Shown piece by piece: positions 45,413-57,080 of a stretch of 64,000 nt of DNA (positions within the stretch are counted from its first letter, which is position 1; every line of letters begins with the position of its first letter). A program made the translations under genes and the position numbers. Under the pieces are notes generated by a model. That model was not told the DNA's origin. It worked only from the letters and a program-made list of their open reading frames with translations, and did not search any database. Source of the stretch: Phytophthora hibernalis (lineage: Eukaryota > Oomycota > Peronosporomycetes > Peronosporales > Peronosporaceae); NCBI GenBank assembly GCA_012656075.1, contig JAAKBF010000247.1, forward strand, positions 1 through 64,000, read 5' to 3'.

Positions 45413-48400
45413 CTAGGCTACGGACGTCCTGTGGTTGGCATTCGCTTTTGTGATCCTGATGAGTCGGTCAAGTTCTTGTACCAGATAACTTTGGGCGTCG
45501 TAAGCCCCGCTGGCGAGCAACAACTTCCGTTCGCGGACTAGTCTGCCAAGCTCCGTGTCGTAGTGGCCTTCGTACGAGTGGTCTGACGATCCTAATTCAT
45601 ATTTGCCTTCCACTCCATCTTCACTAGCGGGTATTGGCGTTTCTTGGTAGTTGCTTTCACCCGTTTGAAATCTCGAGAACTCACGTTGAGTCGTTGGTAT
45701 CTGATTGGATTTAGGAGCTGTAGCTCCTCGGCCAGTTTCAACGAACGAGAATGCCTCCCAGTCGCTCTCATTTCCAGATGCATGGTCGGAATGGAAACTC
45801 GAACCTGGATTTTGGTGACGTTGGTTAGCTAAACGAGTATGGTGCGTGAAGCCGGCTTGACGACTCTGTGTGTGCCATTGGTTGTGACGATGCTGTGGTG
45901 GTGAAGACTCTCGTGAGCGATGGTTTCTATTAGGACCTCTTCTAGCACTGGCACCGCGTTGATTGAATCCCTTCAGGTCGTCTAACTGCTTTTTGATCGC
46001 TCGTAGCTCGTCTCGATCGCCATCCAACACATACTTCTCCTCTCGCGCGATGTATTTGACGCGAAGCTTCTCCAGCTCGTCAACGGCTCTGGTTTCCTGC
46101 TTCTTTTTCTCTTGCATCAGCAAATTAGACATCTGCTCCAGCTGAGCTTTCATGTTGCCGATATTCGCCTCTGCAACCTCGCATTCCCGTTCTTTGGCCA
46201 TTTTTTGCTTTTCGAGCTCAGCCACATTGCCTTTCAGCGCCGCAATTTCTTCTCGCAGTCGGGACTCGGGAAGTTTTCGTTGCTGCTGACGGTACTCTGC
46301 AAAATCCGTTTCCACTTGCTTCGCTCGTCTCTCTGCTTCACTTAGTTGAGACTCGAGCAATGCAATTCGTCGCTCATATGCTTCTGTTTGCTTCTTTGCT
46401 AGTGATAACGTGTGACTCTGCTCGCTCTTTAGACGTCGCTGGAGAGATTCGCTTTCATCGCGTTTTGCTTCTTGCTCTCGCTGTAAAGATGCTTCAGCGA
46501 TAGCTAAACGACGCTCTCGTGTCTCCAATTCTGCCAAGGATTTTCGAAGCGTTTGTTCGAGTCGCTGGTATTCTTCTTGCGCAGATTTCAACAAATTACT
46601 CCGCTCTTCTTCTCGACGCGCCCACTCCTCCTCCAGTTCGTCCATCCGAGCCTTCTCCATTTCTGCAAAACGCCGTTTCCATTGCAATTGCTGAAGATGT
46701 TGCTCCTGTTTCCACGCACTTCGTTCCCGTTCTAAGGTCTCTTTAAACTCTGCTGCTTCCTTCTGATGTTCATGGTTGTGACCACTCCGATCATTTTTGA
46801 TGTCGGGGCGTGAATATGAAATCTCTGCCGTGGATGCCCCTCTTGTCACCGAGATATAGGGGCTTGTTTCTTCTGCCTCACGCACCATCGACGTACTTCC
46901 TGATCGTTCCCTTGCCTCTGTAACAGGAGCTGCATCAACTGAGGAAGAGCCTCTTGGCGGCTCTCGCCTACTGTTCTCTTTCTCTTGTAGCGGAACCGGT
47001 GGTAGTCTATGTAGAACGAAGCATCCGAGCCGTTAGAAATTCATCTTCTCAAAACGAGATAAGTGTATGAGCTTACCTCGTCGCCTCTATCTCTGTACTG
47101 TTTTGGTGAGCAATCCAATATCCTCTAAGTATGCAGATACACGGACGGATCCTACACGCTCTTGTCTGGCCGATCCACTTGCGCTTTCAACACTGACAAT
47201 CGGGATGTTGATCGAACAACTTCGATAGGAATGTGCGTATGCCTCAGCCCCGGCTTGGGTGTTAGGAAGTTTTGATTCGGTATGAGTCTCAAGCCAGTGA
47301 GCTTCCGTTTCTGCTTGGGTCATGAAGACTTCTTCGCATGAGTCTTCGGAGCAGCAAAAGCGCTCCTCTGAGAAAAATAGGTAACTCAAACTGAATATGG
47401 CGCTCCCACCCTACAATCGAAGTAAATTAGTGAACGTGACGCCTGTTTTCGAAGCCTCAAGGACATATACCTTACCTCTCTTCGTCTCCAGAAATTATAT
47501 CAATACTGACAGTCTCCTGCATCTCCTGTTTAAGCTGAAGCGGGTCTTTTGTCAGGTCGAAGACACAATAAAATCCTGACGTATCCACCTCCCCCTTGTT
47601 CTGCACGTTAAACCAGTCACTGTTGACTACACTTTTGGTTAGCACATTCCACAACAGGAGCACAGCAATTACAATTTTCTACTTACTTGACGCCGACTTG
47701 AGAAACGGACTCTGATAACGAAGGGAGTACCCTCCAGGAAGTTCAATGTTCCGGACGGATTTCAGTCTCAGACACATCCGGTAATGATGCCTTTCACCGC
47801 TTGCGTCACTTAATAATTCACGTCCAAGCATTTGATAAGCGGCTGGACCCCGTGTACAGGATAACGTGCACTGCCCGACAGATTGGCCAGATTCATTCAA
47901 CATCCGAAGTACAATAGACGTTGGATAACCTTCACCATCCTGAACGACGTTTGCAGCTTCTGACGAAGTTGCCACCAAGCGGTTTGACACGGATGAAAAG
48001 CAGCGAATGCGCACGGCAGCATCGACGGCGGTCTCGCTTGTGATGCCGTCAAGAATTAACCCAAGTGATGGGCTCGTTGCAAACGCATAGTGCTTTGTAA
48101 ATGCGCAGAACACCATACTACCGGATATTTTTTCTTTTTCAGCTATCACCTCGATAGATATAGTTTCATCGCCAGCAAACGGAGCCAGCGTTGAAAGTTT
48201 TAAGCGTATATGCTCCAATTTAAACAAAATTTGTTTATACTTGGATGGTTTACTTTCTTCGGTGGAGTGATCGACTCGGATATCTTGCTTTATAGAAGTT
48301 AGATTCGTCACTTCCACACCAGTAGCATGTGTTTCCCTCCCACCTTGGCTGTCCCGTTCTGTCGCATCTACTTTTGATTTTCGGACCCCATCAATTCAAC

Positions 48401-50056
48401 AGCAACAGAAGCCGTGACTACTGCATCATCAAAATCTGGAAATGAAAAGCTCCCTCAATCTCGGATCTATCACCCGGTCTCGGATTCCTGTCTTGGCTGT
48501 CCCGTTCTGTCGTATCTACTTTTGATTTTTCGGACTCCACCAATTCAACAGCAACAGAAGCCGTAACTACTGCATCATCAAAATCTGGAAATGAAAAGCT
48601 CCCTTCAATCTCGGATGTATCACCCGGTCTCGGATTCCTGTCATTAGAGAAAAGATTTTTGGATAGCAATGGCCTTAACGGAATTTCCACTCCCGCAAGC
48701 ACTCGATTCTCGGTACACATAAAAACTGTGAGGCTTGCCAACGTCTCAATACAGAGCGCCAAGTCTTCCACGTTGCTCCTCACTCGAAAACTGTCGCGAA
48801 TCGGAGAGAATTCAGCAACACCGAGGTTGTAAAACACATCGGTTTGAACGACGACATCAAACAACGAGTAGCTAAGCCAGAATCCAGTTCCCGTGAGTTC
48901 TTCTGGAGTCTTCCCCATCGCAGTTTCCACCAACTTCGAGAGCTTCAGCGTTTCTTGAATAAAGATAGAGAGTACAAATATCTCCTGTCCATTGCTGTCA
49001 CCAATTTGCAGATACTCACCACTATCACTAGGAACCACAGTCGGTTCTACTGCTGTTCTGTTACGTGCTGGTGCTGCGTGTTCCGATCGCTTGATAGATG
49101 TCACCCGATCTTCATCTTGCGTTATCCGCTTTGATGGCGTGTTAGCTGGCAAGATTTCTCTCGGTGAGAAGATGCTCGAAATCAATATCTCACCCCCAAA
49201 AGGCGAATTCTGCAGCTTCAGCCACCGTTCCGGCAAGTCTGGAGTCCTTTAGAATGCATGCACACAAACACCGCGGATATTGTTAAGTTTTCAATCCTCA
49301 CCTTATCCCCACCAATTTCACAACCAACCTTAGATCGAGGAAGAACCATCCGAAGCTCAAAATCGCGCCTTCTTTCTCTTGACGGGCCAGGTCATCCATC
49401 TGCCTTCGTGAACGGTTCTCAACTCCAGCCTCACCAATGCCATACACAAACGCTTTGATCCTCGGAGCATACGCCTTCAAACGCCGGAATTTTCCCATCG
49501 GGAATGTCCACTGCAGTTTCCCGTCACCTCGCACCCACTTGGCTTCTTCAATGAGGCCACTGCGTCGAGAGGGGTCCACCCTCCCATCTCCCTGTGTATT
49601 TCTTTTATTGTTCCTTTTCTTAGTAGCCGATCGAAGTGGGGATCCTCCTGTTAGTGACTGTAGCTCCTGTTTCCACCTCGATCCTTTGGATTGCACTGGG
49701 TGTTTATCCAGCGTTGCGAACACCCGCAGCTCTCGAATAGTAGACGACTCGGTCACTGGAATCTGCAGCATCCGGATCTGCAACGCCGAAACGGTGTACG
49801 TCCATGGAGTATTATCCATCAAGTGACGGCCATTGACAGCGTCCGGGTCCCGAGGAGGTCGCCTACGCTTGGATTTCGTCTTGGGCAGCGGCGTTACAGC
49901 GCCAACGTCGCTCGCCTCGTCTTCAGAATCAAAGCGGAGCGTCTGCTGCTGCTGCTGAACCACTGGAGCCGGACTAGAGGCTTGTTGCAACCGCGTAGGG
50001 GACTCCAACTCGTAGTCGTCGCTCCCGTAGACTTGGTCGGGATCCGACATTGGCAA
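45413..50056 (-). CDS. CEP120: centriole protein CEP120-like (C2 domains plus coiled coil)
   Basis: The gene reads from ATG 50056 to 45,413 through several short introns. The N-terminal exon carries a C2-like domain after an acidic leader (YTVSALQIRMLQIPVTESS). A second C2 follows (FVLSIFIQETLKLSKLVE ... VFYNLGVAEFSPI), then a third with HHYRMCLRLKSVRNIELPGG and FYCVFDLTKDPLQLKQEM, close to the CEP120 C2-C domain. YLEDIGLL precedes a long coiled coil (LERERSAWKQEQHLQQ ... KSLAELETRERRLA), and the end LGRLVRERKLLLASGAY ... LVQELDRLIR matches CEP120. A 50-codon tandem duplication sits inside the second C2 (48,345-48,642). The family protein promotes centriole elongation and basal-body assembly. 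Confidence 0.85.
48345..48642 (-). repeat. tandem duplication of a 150-bp coding unit inside CEP120
   Basis: Unit 2 (48,493-48,642, 150 bp) encodes exactly 50 residues beginning DRNPRPGDTSEIEG. Unit 1 (48,345-48,492, 148 bp) is nearly identical but lacks one T in a T run (GATTTTTCGG to GATTTTCGG) and one T in CCCTTCAAT. Together the two missing bases account for the frame change downstream. Confidence 0.9.
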
Positions 50057-50057
50057 C

Positions 50058-50111
50058 TGACGTCGTTTCGTGATAAATTACCAGAAGACTTGGAGTTTTT
50101 GGTAATTTATC
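50058..50111. promoter_or_regulatory. shared promoter of CEP120 and TZ-E: CRE-like site and inverted repeat
   Basis: TGACGTC (50,058-50,064), a CRE/bZIP-type site, is next to the CEP120 start. GATAAATTACC (50,072-50,082) is repeated inverted as GGTAATTTATC (50,101-50,111) around 18 bp. The interval between the two divergent starts is only about 70-150 bp. Confidence 0.4.
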
Positions 50112-50204
50112 CGTCATTTACGTGTGATGATGCAAGCACTTCAACGTAACACAAATCTGGCGTATCTTGCCAGTCAGAAAGCGAATCGTGTCCGTTGGAG
50201 TGCA

Positions 50205-53182
50205 ATGGCCATGCCGCATCACCACGTGCCCGAGCCTAAGGAGACGCCGCCCGTGGTGCACCGACTGCGCCTGGAGCTCAACCGGACGGTGCGGCGACGC
50301 GTCACGGAGGCGGTGGACGCCGTGTGCGTCGCCTTCGAGGACGAACTGACGCGCTTGGTGACGCCCTCGAGCGAGGCGGACGACACCTACGAATTGTTCT
50401 ACGACTGTTGCAGTAGATTGGCGAAGTTCATCGAGACTAATATGGACACCACGCCCGGGTTCTTGCACCTCATCTTCGCGTGTCATAATGGCGCCTCGGG
50501 ACCGGCGTTGCATTCTGTGATGACGAAAAATCTGCGGATTCGACGCGTTAAACCGACGGAGCAGGTTGGTAAGGTGGATTCTGAGGCGGGGAGGAACCGA
50601 TGATTTCTCCGGGGAATACTGCAATTGCATCAAAGAAAAGAGGTGTTCGGAGTGAGAATTCTTTGGGTAGTGAAGCAGAGGTGACGGTGGAGACGACGGC
50701 GAGGCAGTGGGGGACGAGGAAAAGGTTGTCTATGAAGACGAGACAATTTCGGTCGAAGAGAGTGAAGAGGTCGTTGGTGTCCGAGTTGAGACGGAGGTCA
50801 GAGGAAGAGAAACACGAGAGTGAAGAAGAGAAGAGAGTTAGTGGTGAAGCTTCACCCAGTCGTGTTAGAGCTGCGAAACTCACGACAGAACGGGCTAAAT
50901 GTGCAAGACAGCTGGAAAAGGATGTCGGAGAACCGCGACGTGGTCGTTCTTCTAGTTCGATTGAGCGTCGAGAAGCGATGGGGGATGAAAACGGACGAAG
51001 GGTTCGATGGAATTTGAGGAGTTTGTCGAAGGATAGCAACACTTCAAGCGAAATTCAGCAAGAGATAGCTGAAAGCAAGAAACCAGAGTCACGGCGCTCT
51101 GGAGGGCAAAGATCTCAACGTTTCCAAGCATCGGATCCAGAGTGCGATGTTGAGATGACCACTACTTCGAATGGCCAGTCTGAAGTCGAAAGCGAGGAGC
51201 AACAGCTACAACAAATGCCACGACACTGCTGCAAAACACAAAACGCAACGGGTTACAGCAAGACATCCGGAAATGGATTTTGGAGAATCTGGACGTGGTC
51301 ATTCTACTAGCTTGATTGAGCGTCGAGAAGTTGTGGGGTTGAACGCGGGCGAAGGATACGATGGAATTTACGTGGCGTGTCGAACGATACCAACACTTCG
51401 AGAGAACTCCAAGAGTTAGCTGAAAAAAGAAACCAGAATCACGACGCTCTGGAGGGCAACGATCTCAATCTGGCTCGGGTGTGACTGGGTTTGAACAGGA
51501 CATCGGTATGGCAGAAACAGTTGGCATGGGAAGCGAGACAGCACAAATAACGGTTTCTAGAAGCGCGGTTGATTCAGAAAACAAGCAACAAGACTCAGGT
51601 GCTGAGAAAGAGCAACATTTCCGAGAACCAGATCCAGAGTGCGATGTTGAGATGGCAATCACTTCGAATGGTCAATCTGAAGCCGAAAGCGAGGAAAGGA
51701 ACAACAACAAATACTATGACAGTGCTGCACAACTTACCGCTAAACAGCCGGAAAATGATTTTGGGGATCCGCGATGTGGTCATTCTGTTAGTCATTCTGC
51801 TAGTTCAACTGAGCGTCGAGAAGCTGTGGGGATGAACACAAGCAAACGATACGATGGAATTTGAGGAGTATGTCGAAGGATACCAATAGTGCGAGCGGAC
51901 TCCAAGAGTTAGCTGAAAACGAGAAAATAGAGTCACAACACTCTGGAGGGCAACAATCTCAACCTGCTGCAGACTTGGCATCACCTGACGATAATGTCGC
52001 AGTGTTTGGGCAGGACATCAACACGTCAGAAACAGTTGCCATGGGCGCCAAGACAGCACAAGTAACCATTCCTAGAAGTGTGTTTGCTTCAGAGAACCAG
52101 CAAGGTAGCTCAGGTGCTGAGAAGGAGCAACACTTCCAAGCATCCGATCCAGAGTGCGATGTTGAGATGGCAATTACTTCGAATGACCAGTCTGAAGCTG
52201 AAAGCGAGGGAGGAACAACAGCAACGAATGCGATGACACCAGATTAACCCTTTCGCGGACAGTGGAGGCTTCTAGTGTCAACGAGATCGTCACAAAGAGA
52301 AATGATATGGCCGACTTAGAGGGAGAAAACGAGGAGAACAATTACAGTGAAAAGGCGATCGACTCTAGTCGTGTTCAAATTGATGAAGCAGCTCCGACAA
52401 GGGATGGACCAGATGCTGCTGCTACGGCTGCTACTGCTCTGATTGATGATGAAAGTCGAAGAATCCGAGGAAGTAGCAAGGAGGACGAAGATAATGAGAC
52501 GCAAGAGCGTGGAATTGATGACAATATGCTTGATAAACCGAAGGCTCAGCAAATACCCTTGGAGGAACCGAAGCATCCAGTAGCAACGGAGACTGAGACA
52601 ACGGGTCTGCACAACGAGGGGGATGGCCAAACCGCACCCACTGGATCTGACGATGAAGATGCAATGTCAGAAAGGGATCACGAGCAACCAGTTCCAGGGC
52701 TGTGCGACGCAGGAATGAGACCACCCCAGCAAGTCATTCACTTCAAGGCATGTCTACGAAAGTCGATTCTGTTCGTGGATGCAGTCCTGTGCAAGCCACC
52801 TCCAGGTAAAATTTGCATCAGAAACTGCCTGAAGATTCGCTCCCGGCAGTGCCGAGAGGGTGTAGCGTGCCGCGACCCCCTTTGCCATCATGCATCAAAT
52901 TGCAAATCAGGACACGCAAATTCAGTCGCTGTCGTTGCAATGGGAGGAGAAATGTATGGAGTCAGTCGTGGCAACTACTAACAGCTCCAGTAAGACGTAC
53001 ACGGCGGACGAGTTGGCACACCTACACGACGAAATTGAGCAGCTAGAGCGATGTATTGATGACGGGAAGGAAGAGAGCGAGTCACTTAAAAATTCAAGAA
53101 GAGTAACCTGAGTGCCATCGGGGTAAAGCCTCAGGACGACGAGGCGGATGGCTTCCCTGACTATGAATCCCACTACAAGTAA
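50205..53182 (+). CDS. TZ-E: degenerate family member with internal repeats and half a zinc module
   Basis: An in-frame ATG near 50,205 (one also at 50,124) precedes VVHRLRLELNRTVRRRVTEA, FYDCCSRLAKFIETNMDTT and TKNLRIRR, the family N-terminal domain, with QMD missing. The middle holds about three tandem modules of 330-515 bp, each with ERREA, RWNLRS, LQELAE, SGGQ-SQ, PECDVEM and NGQSEAESEE. Frame changes occur between modules. The end has VDAVLCKPPPGKICIRNC and CREGVACRDPLC. The second half of the zinc module (HxxxxHxxxCxxxxC and EFK) is deleted, and a coil starting MHQIANQDTQIQ follows at once. The family ending (SNLSAIGVK ... FPDYESHY) stops at 53,182. At least six frame changes make this the most decayed member. 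Confidence 0.65.
50900..52225 (+). repeat. three tandem coding repeats in TZ-E
   Basis: CCAGAGTGCGATGTTGAGAT recurs at 51,137, 51,634 and 52,149 (497 and 515 bp apart). GAGCGTCGAGAAG recurs at 50,963, 51,318 and 51,811. Units differ in length, and the third lacks its end, so the array has evolved by unequal exchange plus deletion. Confidence 0.8.
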
Positions 53183-53307
53183 GTACTTCGAAGTAAAAGT
53201 CTAAGGACAATTCAAGTTTAATGTTGACCAACAATGTGTTGGGCTTTGCGGACAAGAACTACGTCGTTGAATTCTCCAAGCCTGCCGTCCTCTGTAGATA
53301 GCTTGAG

Positions 53308-56129
53308 CTAAGTCCTTCGTCCTGCTGAATAATAGTAGATGCTTGCTTCGACACCCACATCGCGAAGATTGCGTGCTAATAAACGCTCAACGGCATACCA
53401 GTTGAAATTAGAGGTGCCGTAGCCAATTCGAGGCAGATGAACGGTAGCACCCAACTCGAGCGCACGATGCGCCAGAGCCTGTAACGCAGATTCCAGTGCA
53501 TTCAAGCGGAAAGTCGAAGATTTTCCTTGGCGAACTATCTTGACAGTACCAGGTCCATTCCCCACGCGTTGTTTTTCTTCCCAATAAACCCCTGCACAAC
53601 AAGGAGGCACACGTATCTGTCGCTGGATGCGTGGTTATCGGTTGTAGTTTGAGTTGGTAAGTGAATCAAGTGGGCGCTACCAAGTTTGAGATCTCCATTG
53701 CGTCCAGCCGCTTCATACTGCGTCTGGATTGCAGGTGACAGTGCTGATAGGCTTCGAAAGAAGCCTCGTGAGCTCCAAACGCCACTATTGTCAACACAGT
53801 GCACAATGATGAATGGATCCGAGTGAAGGGAGCTGGTAGGAGGCTGGCTGGCGTCTCCGGACTTGTAGTACAGTCGGCCTGGGTTGGTGGAGGAAACTGA
53901 TCCGTTGGTACTACGCGGTGACAAACTTGCAGCTCCAAGCTGACGGATATCAATCGCAGTTGATTTGTAATTGTTTGTCTTCCACTGCGCGAGCTTTCTT
54001 TCCAAAGCTTTTTGACGGCGCTCTTCTCGTTTTCGAGTTTGCTCAATTTCGTTGTCAGCGCTTTGGTCTTCGTCCTCTTCCTCTCCATCTTCCTCATCCT
54101 GCTCATACCGTTTCCGAGCCGTCTTTGTCTGGCGCTTGGTGTTGTTTGGTGCTTCGTTGCACAACTTCTGAAGCAGCTCAGAGTCTTGCGCCTTGGTACT
54201 TGTGACCTTTGTGTAGTCTTCTCCTCAAAGTAGTACATGTTTTCCTCGCGAAAGTCCCCACCCGATTCAAGTAATTTATCACTCTTCAAAGCTGACGCCG
54301 TGTTATCCTCGCAACCACTGCTCTTCTCAACTGGGTGGGTGGTTTTCCGCGTCAAGATGTGCTGAATAAACTCTTCCCCAAGTGGCTTCATTAATGTGTC
54401 TTCATCCTCTCCGGCGGCGTCTTTCATAAGGCGATGCAAGCCGAACTGAATCATATCCAGCAAGCTCTTGCCAGTGTCGTCGTCATTTTCGTTGTCATCG
54501 TCAGTAGTACGCCGAGCGAGGTTGCGAATTCGATCAGCCATCCGCAGTTTTTTCAGCGTACGCCGATAAATACTTTCCTCGACAGTGTTCGCACACAGAA
54601 ACTTTATCACGTGAATGGGTTTTGTTTGTCCAAACCGATACGCACGTGCCACTGCCTGAAGATCTGTCTGCGGGTTATAATCGGAGTCTGCAAAGATGAC
54701 AGTATCTGCGCTTTGTAAATTCAATCCAAGACCTCCAGCGCGGGTCGAGATCAGGAAAACGAACGTTTCAGGGTCTTTGCGGAAGCGCTCAATACATTGC
54801 CAGCGTTCTTTTCCGCGCACTGACCCATCGATACGCTCGTACGCAAAGCTTTCAAGCGTGAGAAAGTCCTGGATGATATCCAGAAAGGGTGGAGACTGAC
54901 TGAAAAACAGTACTCGGTGACCTTCTTGTTTCAGACGCGGCAGAATTTGATGCAGCACAAACAGTTTGCCACTGTTTTTGTACAGGTGACTGCCTTCCAC
55001 AAACGGCTCAGGTTCTGCTCCAGGAAACAAGTAGGGGTGGTTGCATGCTTTCCTCAGTTGGGGTAGAATATTCAACAACGGTACCCTAAAAACGTTCGTA
55101 CATGTACAGCGTCAGAGCAGGGATCAAAATGTTCACCTCACAATATACACAACGTACCTGCTTCCTTGAGCTTTCGCCACGCCATTTAAGACATCAGCGT
55201 TCTTCGCGATGACCTCCTTGTAGTACGCACGCTGCATCGACGACATCGGTGTATGAACCACCATTTCAGACAACGGTGGCAGGGTAAATGCACCCTGCAC
55301 GTCCTGAACCGTGCGCAATAGCAACAACGGTGCCAAGACCCTGCGCATCAAGTCTTCAGCTTTGCTCAGTCGCTTGGATTTAGTCCGTTGCTCCATATCA
55401 AGTCGCTGGGCCTTGGCTGAGAAGTAGTCGTGAAACGTTGCCTCAAACAGAGTTTGGTCATTGAACACGCTCGGGTTCAGTATCGATAGCAGCGCAAACA
55501 GTTCTTGCAGATCGTTTTGAACCGGTGTACCCGTCAGAATCGCCATGTGCTTGGTGCGTAGTTTCGTCGAGATGACCCCGTAGAGTTGGCCCTTGGGGTT
55601 CTTGAGTCTGTGTCCTTCGTCCATAATCGTCAATTCCCACTCGGTCTTGTGGAAGAAATCATGGTCGAACAGCAACATCTCATACGACGTCACCACCACC
55701 AGCGGTTGGTCCTTGAGGCTGGCCACAATGACCTTCTGTATCTTCCCCGGTCCTTCGCCGGGCCAATGTACATGATAGTCGAAATGCTGGACGCGAACTG
55801 CTCGAACTGCTCCATCCAATTGGGCAGCACACTCAGCGGCGCAACGATCAAGTAGCGACCTCCATCAGTCTTTTTTGGCTCTGATCAGCAGCAATTAACG
55901 CCGCAATGAACGAAATGACCTGCAGCGTCTTGCCCAGACCCATTTCGTCCCCTAGAATGGGGTTCAACCCTTGCTCGTGCTTGCGTAGCAGCCACCGCAG
56001 ACCTTCTAGTTGGTAGTCATGCAGCACCACGTTCTCCAGTGTAGAAGGCTGTGTCTGGACCTGGTCTGCGAGTGGCGTAGACTGCTGCCCACGCAGCTCG
56101 AGCTTGTTCACCACTGCCTCCATTGGCAT
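53308..56129 (-). CDS. CHD1L: CHD1L/ALC1-like SNF2 chromatin remodeller with C-terminal macro domain
   Basis: ATG 56129 leads into a SNF2 ATPase: LHDYQLEGLRWLLRKHEQGL, Walker A DEMGLGKTLQVISF, VVTSYEMLL, the DEGH box in IMDEGHRLKNPKG and LTGTPVQNDLQELFALL. The helicase C lobe has SGKLFVLHQILPRL, STRAGGLGLNLQSAD and ARAYRFGQTKPIHVIKF. An acidic linker follows, and then a macro domain (DPFIIVHCVDNSGVWSS ... ATVHLPRIGYGTSNFNWYAVER) as in ALC1. One intron (about 55,080-55,153, gtacgt donor) splices in frame. Frame changes lie near 55,865 (one A short in an A run), 55,755, 54,225 and 53,590 (one A short). In the family the macro domain binds poly(ADP-ribose) and targets remodelling to DNA breaks. 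Confidence 0.9.
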
Positions 56130-56225
56130 AATGAGCTGCTATTGTTGCAGTAGTAGTCAGTAAAACGGGTATTGAAGACCATCACTCACGGCGGACGCAA
56201 TCCCCGAAATAATGACAGTATAGCC

Positions 56226-57057
56226 ATGTCGACGTCGACGCGATCGCCGCGGGTGCTGCTGTGTGCTAGTGGCAGCGTGGCGACGGTCAAGGTGCCGGAG
56301 ATCGCCGTGCGTCTGTCGCAGACTGCGGACGTGTGTGTGGTGCTCACAAAGTCGGCGGATTTCTTCCTGCGACGTGCCAAGGATTACAACGCAGCGGCGT
56401 GGGCGGAGTTTGAAGCGGCGACGCAGTTGGAAGGAGGCAGAATCTCCGTTGCCCGAGACGAAGACGAGTGGGTGGCGTGGAATGTCGTTGGGGACAGTGT
56501 GCGCCACATTGAGGTGCGATGCTAGTGGCCTGGAGATGGAATACAATGAAATGTTGATGGTGGATGTGCTGTTCCAGTTGAAGGACTGGGCAGACGTGAT
56601 GCTGCTGGCGCCGATGTCGGCTAATACGCTGGGAAAGCTGGCGAATGGCTTGGCGGACAATTTGCTCGTGCGTTGCAGTGGAAGTTGAATTTGTGTTTGT
56701 TGATGGAAGACTGAGATGGTGCGCTCGTTTGTGCAGACCTGCGTCGCGCGGGCGTGGATTATGACCAAGCCGTTCGTCTTCGCGCCCGCTATGAACACAG
56801 ACATGTGGGATCACCCGATCACTGCCAAGCAACTTCGAGTGCTGGATGAGTTTGGATACAAGATGGTGCCTCCTGTGGAGAAGAAGCTGGCCTGCGGAGT
56901 GGTTGGTACGATGGCAGTGCGATACTGTGCGCTCTCTATTCACAGTTACCGACAATCTCGTGTTGTGCATACACCAGGCACTGGAGGCCTGGCAACGGTC
57001 GATAGCATCGTCGCGTTCACACTCGAGCAGTTGAGCCACGTATCTCTCGCTGACTAA
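56226..57057 (+). CDS. PPCDC: phosphopantothenoylcysteine decarboxylase (coenzyme A synthesis)
   Basis: Four exons (56226-56513, 56578-56667, 56737-56905, 56978-57057) give an intact 208-residue protein, close to the usual ~204. The flavoprotein fold starts RVLLCASGSVATVK. LLAPMSANTLGKLANGLADN and the substrate-binding APAMNTDMWDHPIT are the PPCDC signatures, and KKLACGVVGTGG ends the active-site loop. The last intron (56906-56977) is phase 1, with a gtacga donor. The FMN enzyme decarboxylates 4'-phospho-N-pantothenoylcysteine to 4'-phosphopantetheine. It is head-to-head with CHD1L (96 bp) and tail-to-tail with LipB (23 bp). Confidence 0.93.
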
Positions 57058-57080
57058 ATCAAACAAACAGACTATGCTGT

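Noticed and set aside
56890..57000. Frame break at the end of PPCDC
   Set aside because: A gtacga donor at 56,906 and cag acceptor at 56,977 give a phase-1 intron that restores CGVVGTGGLATVD; no indel is needed.
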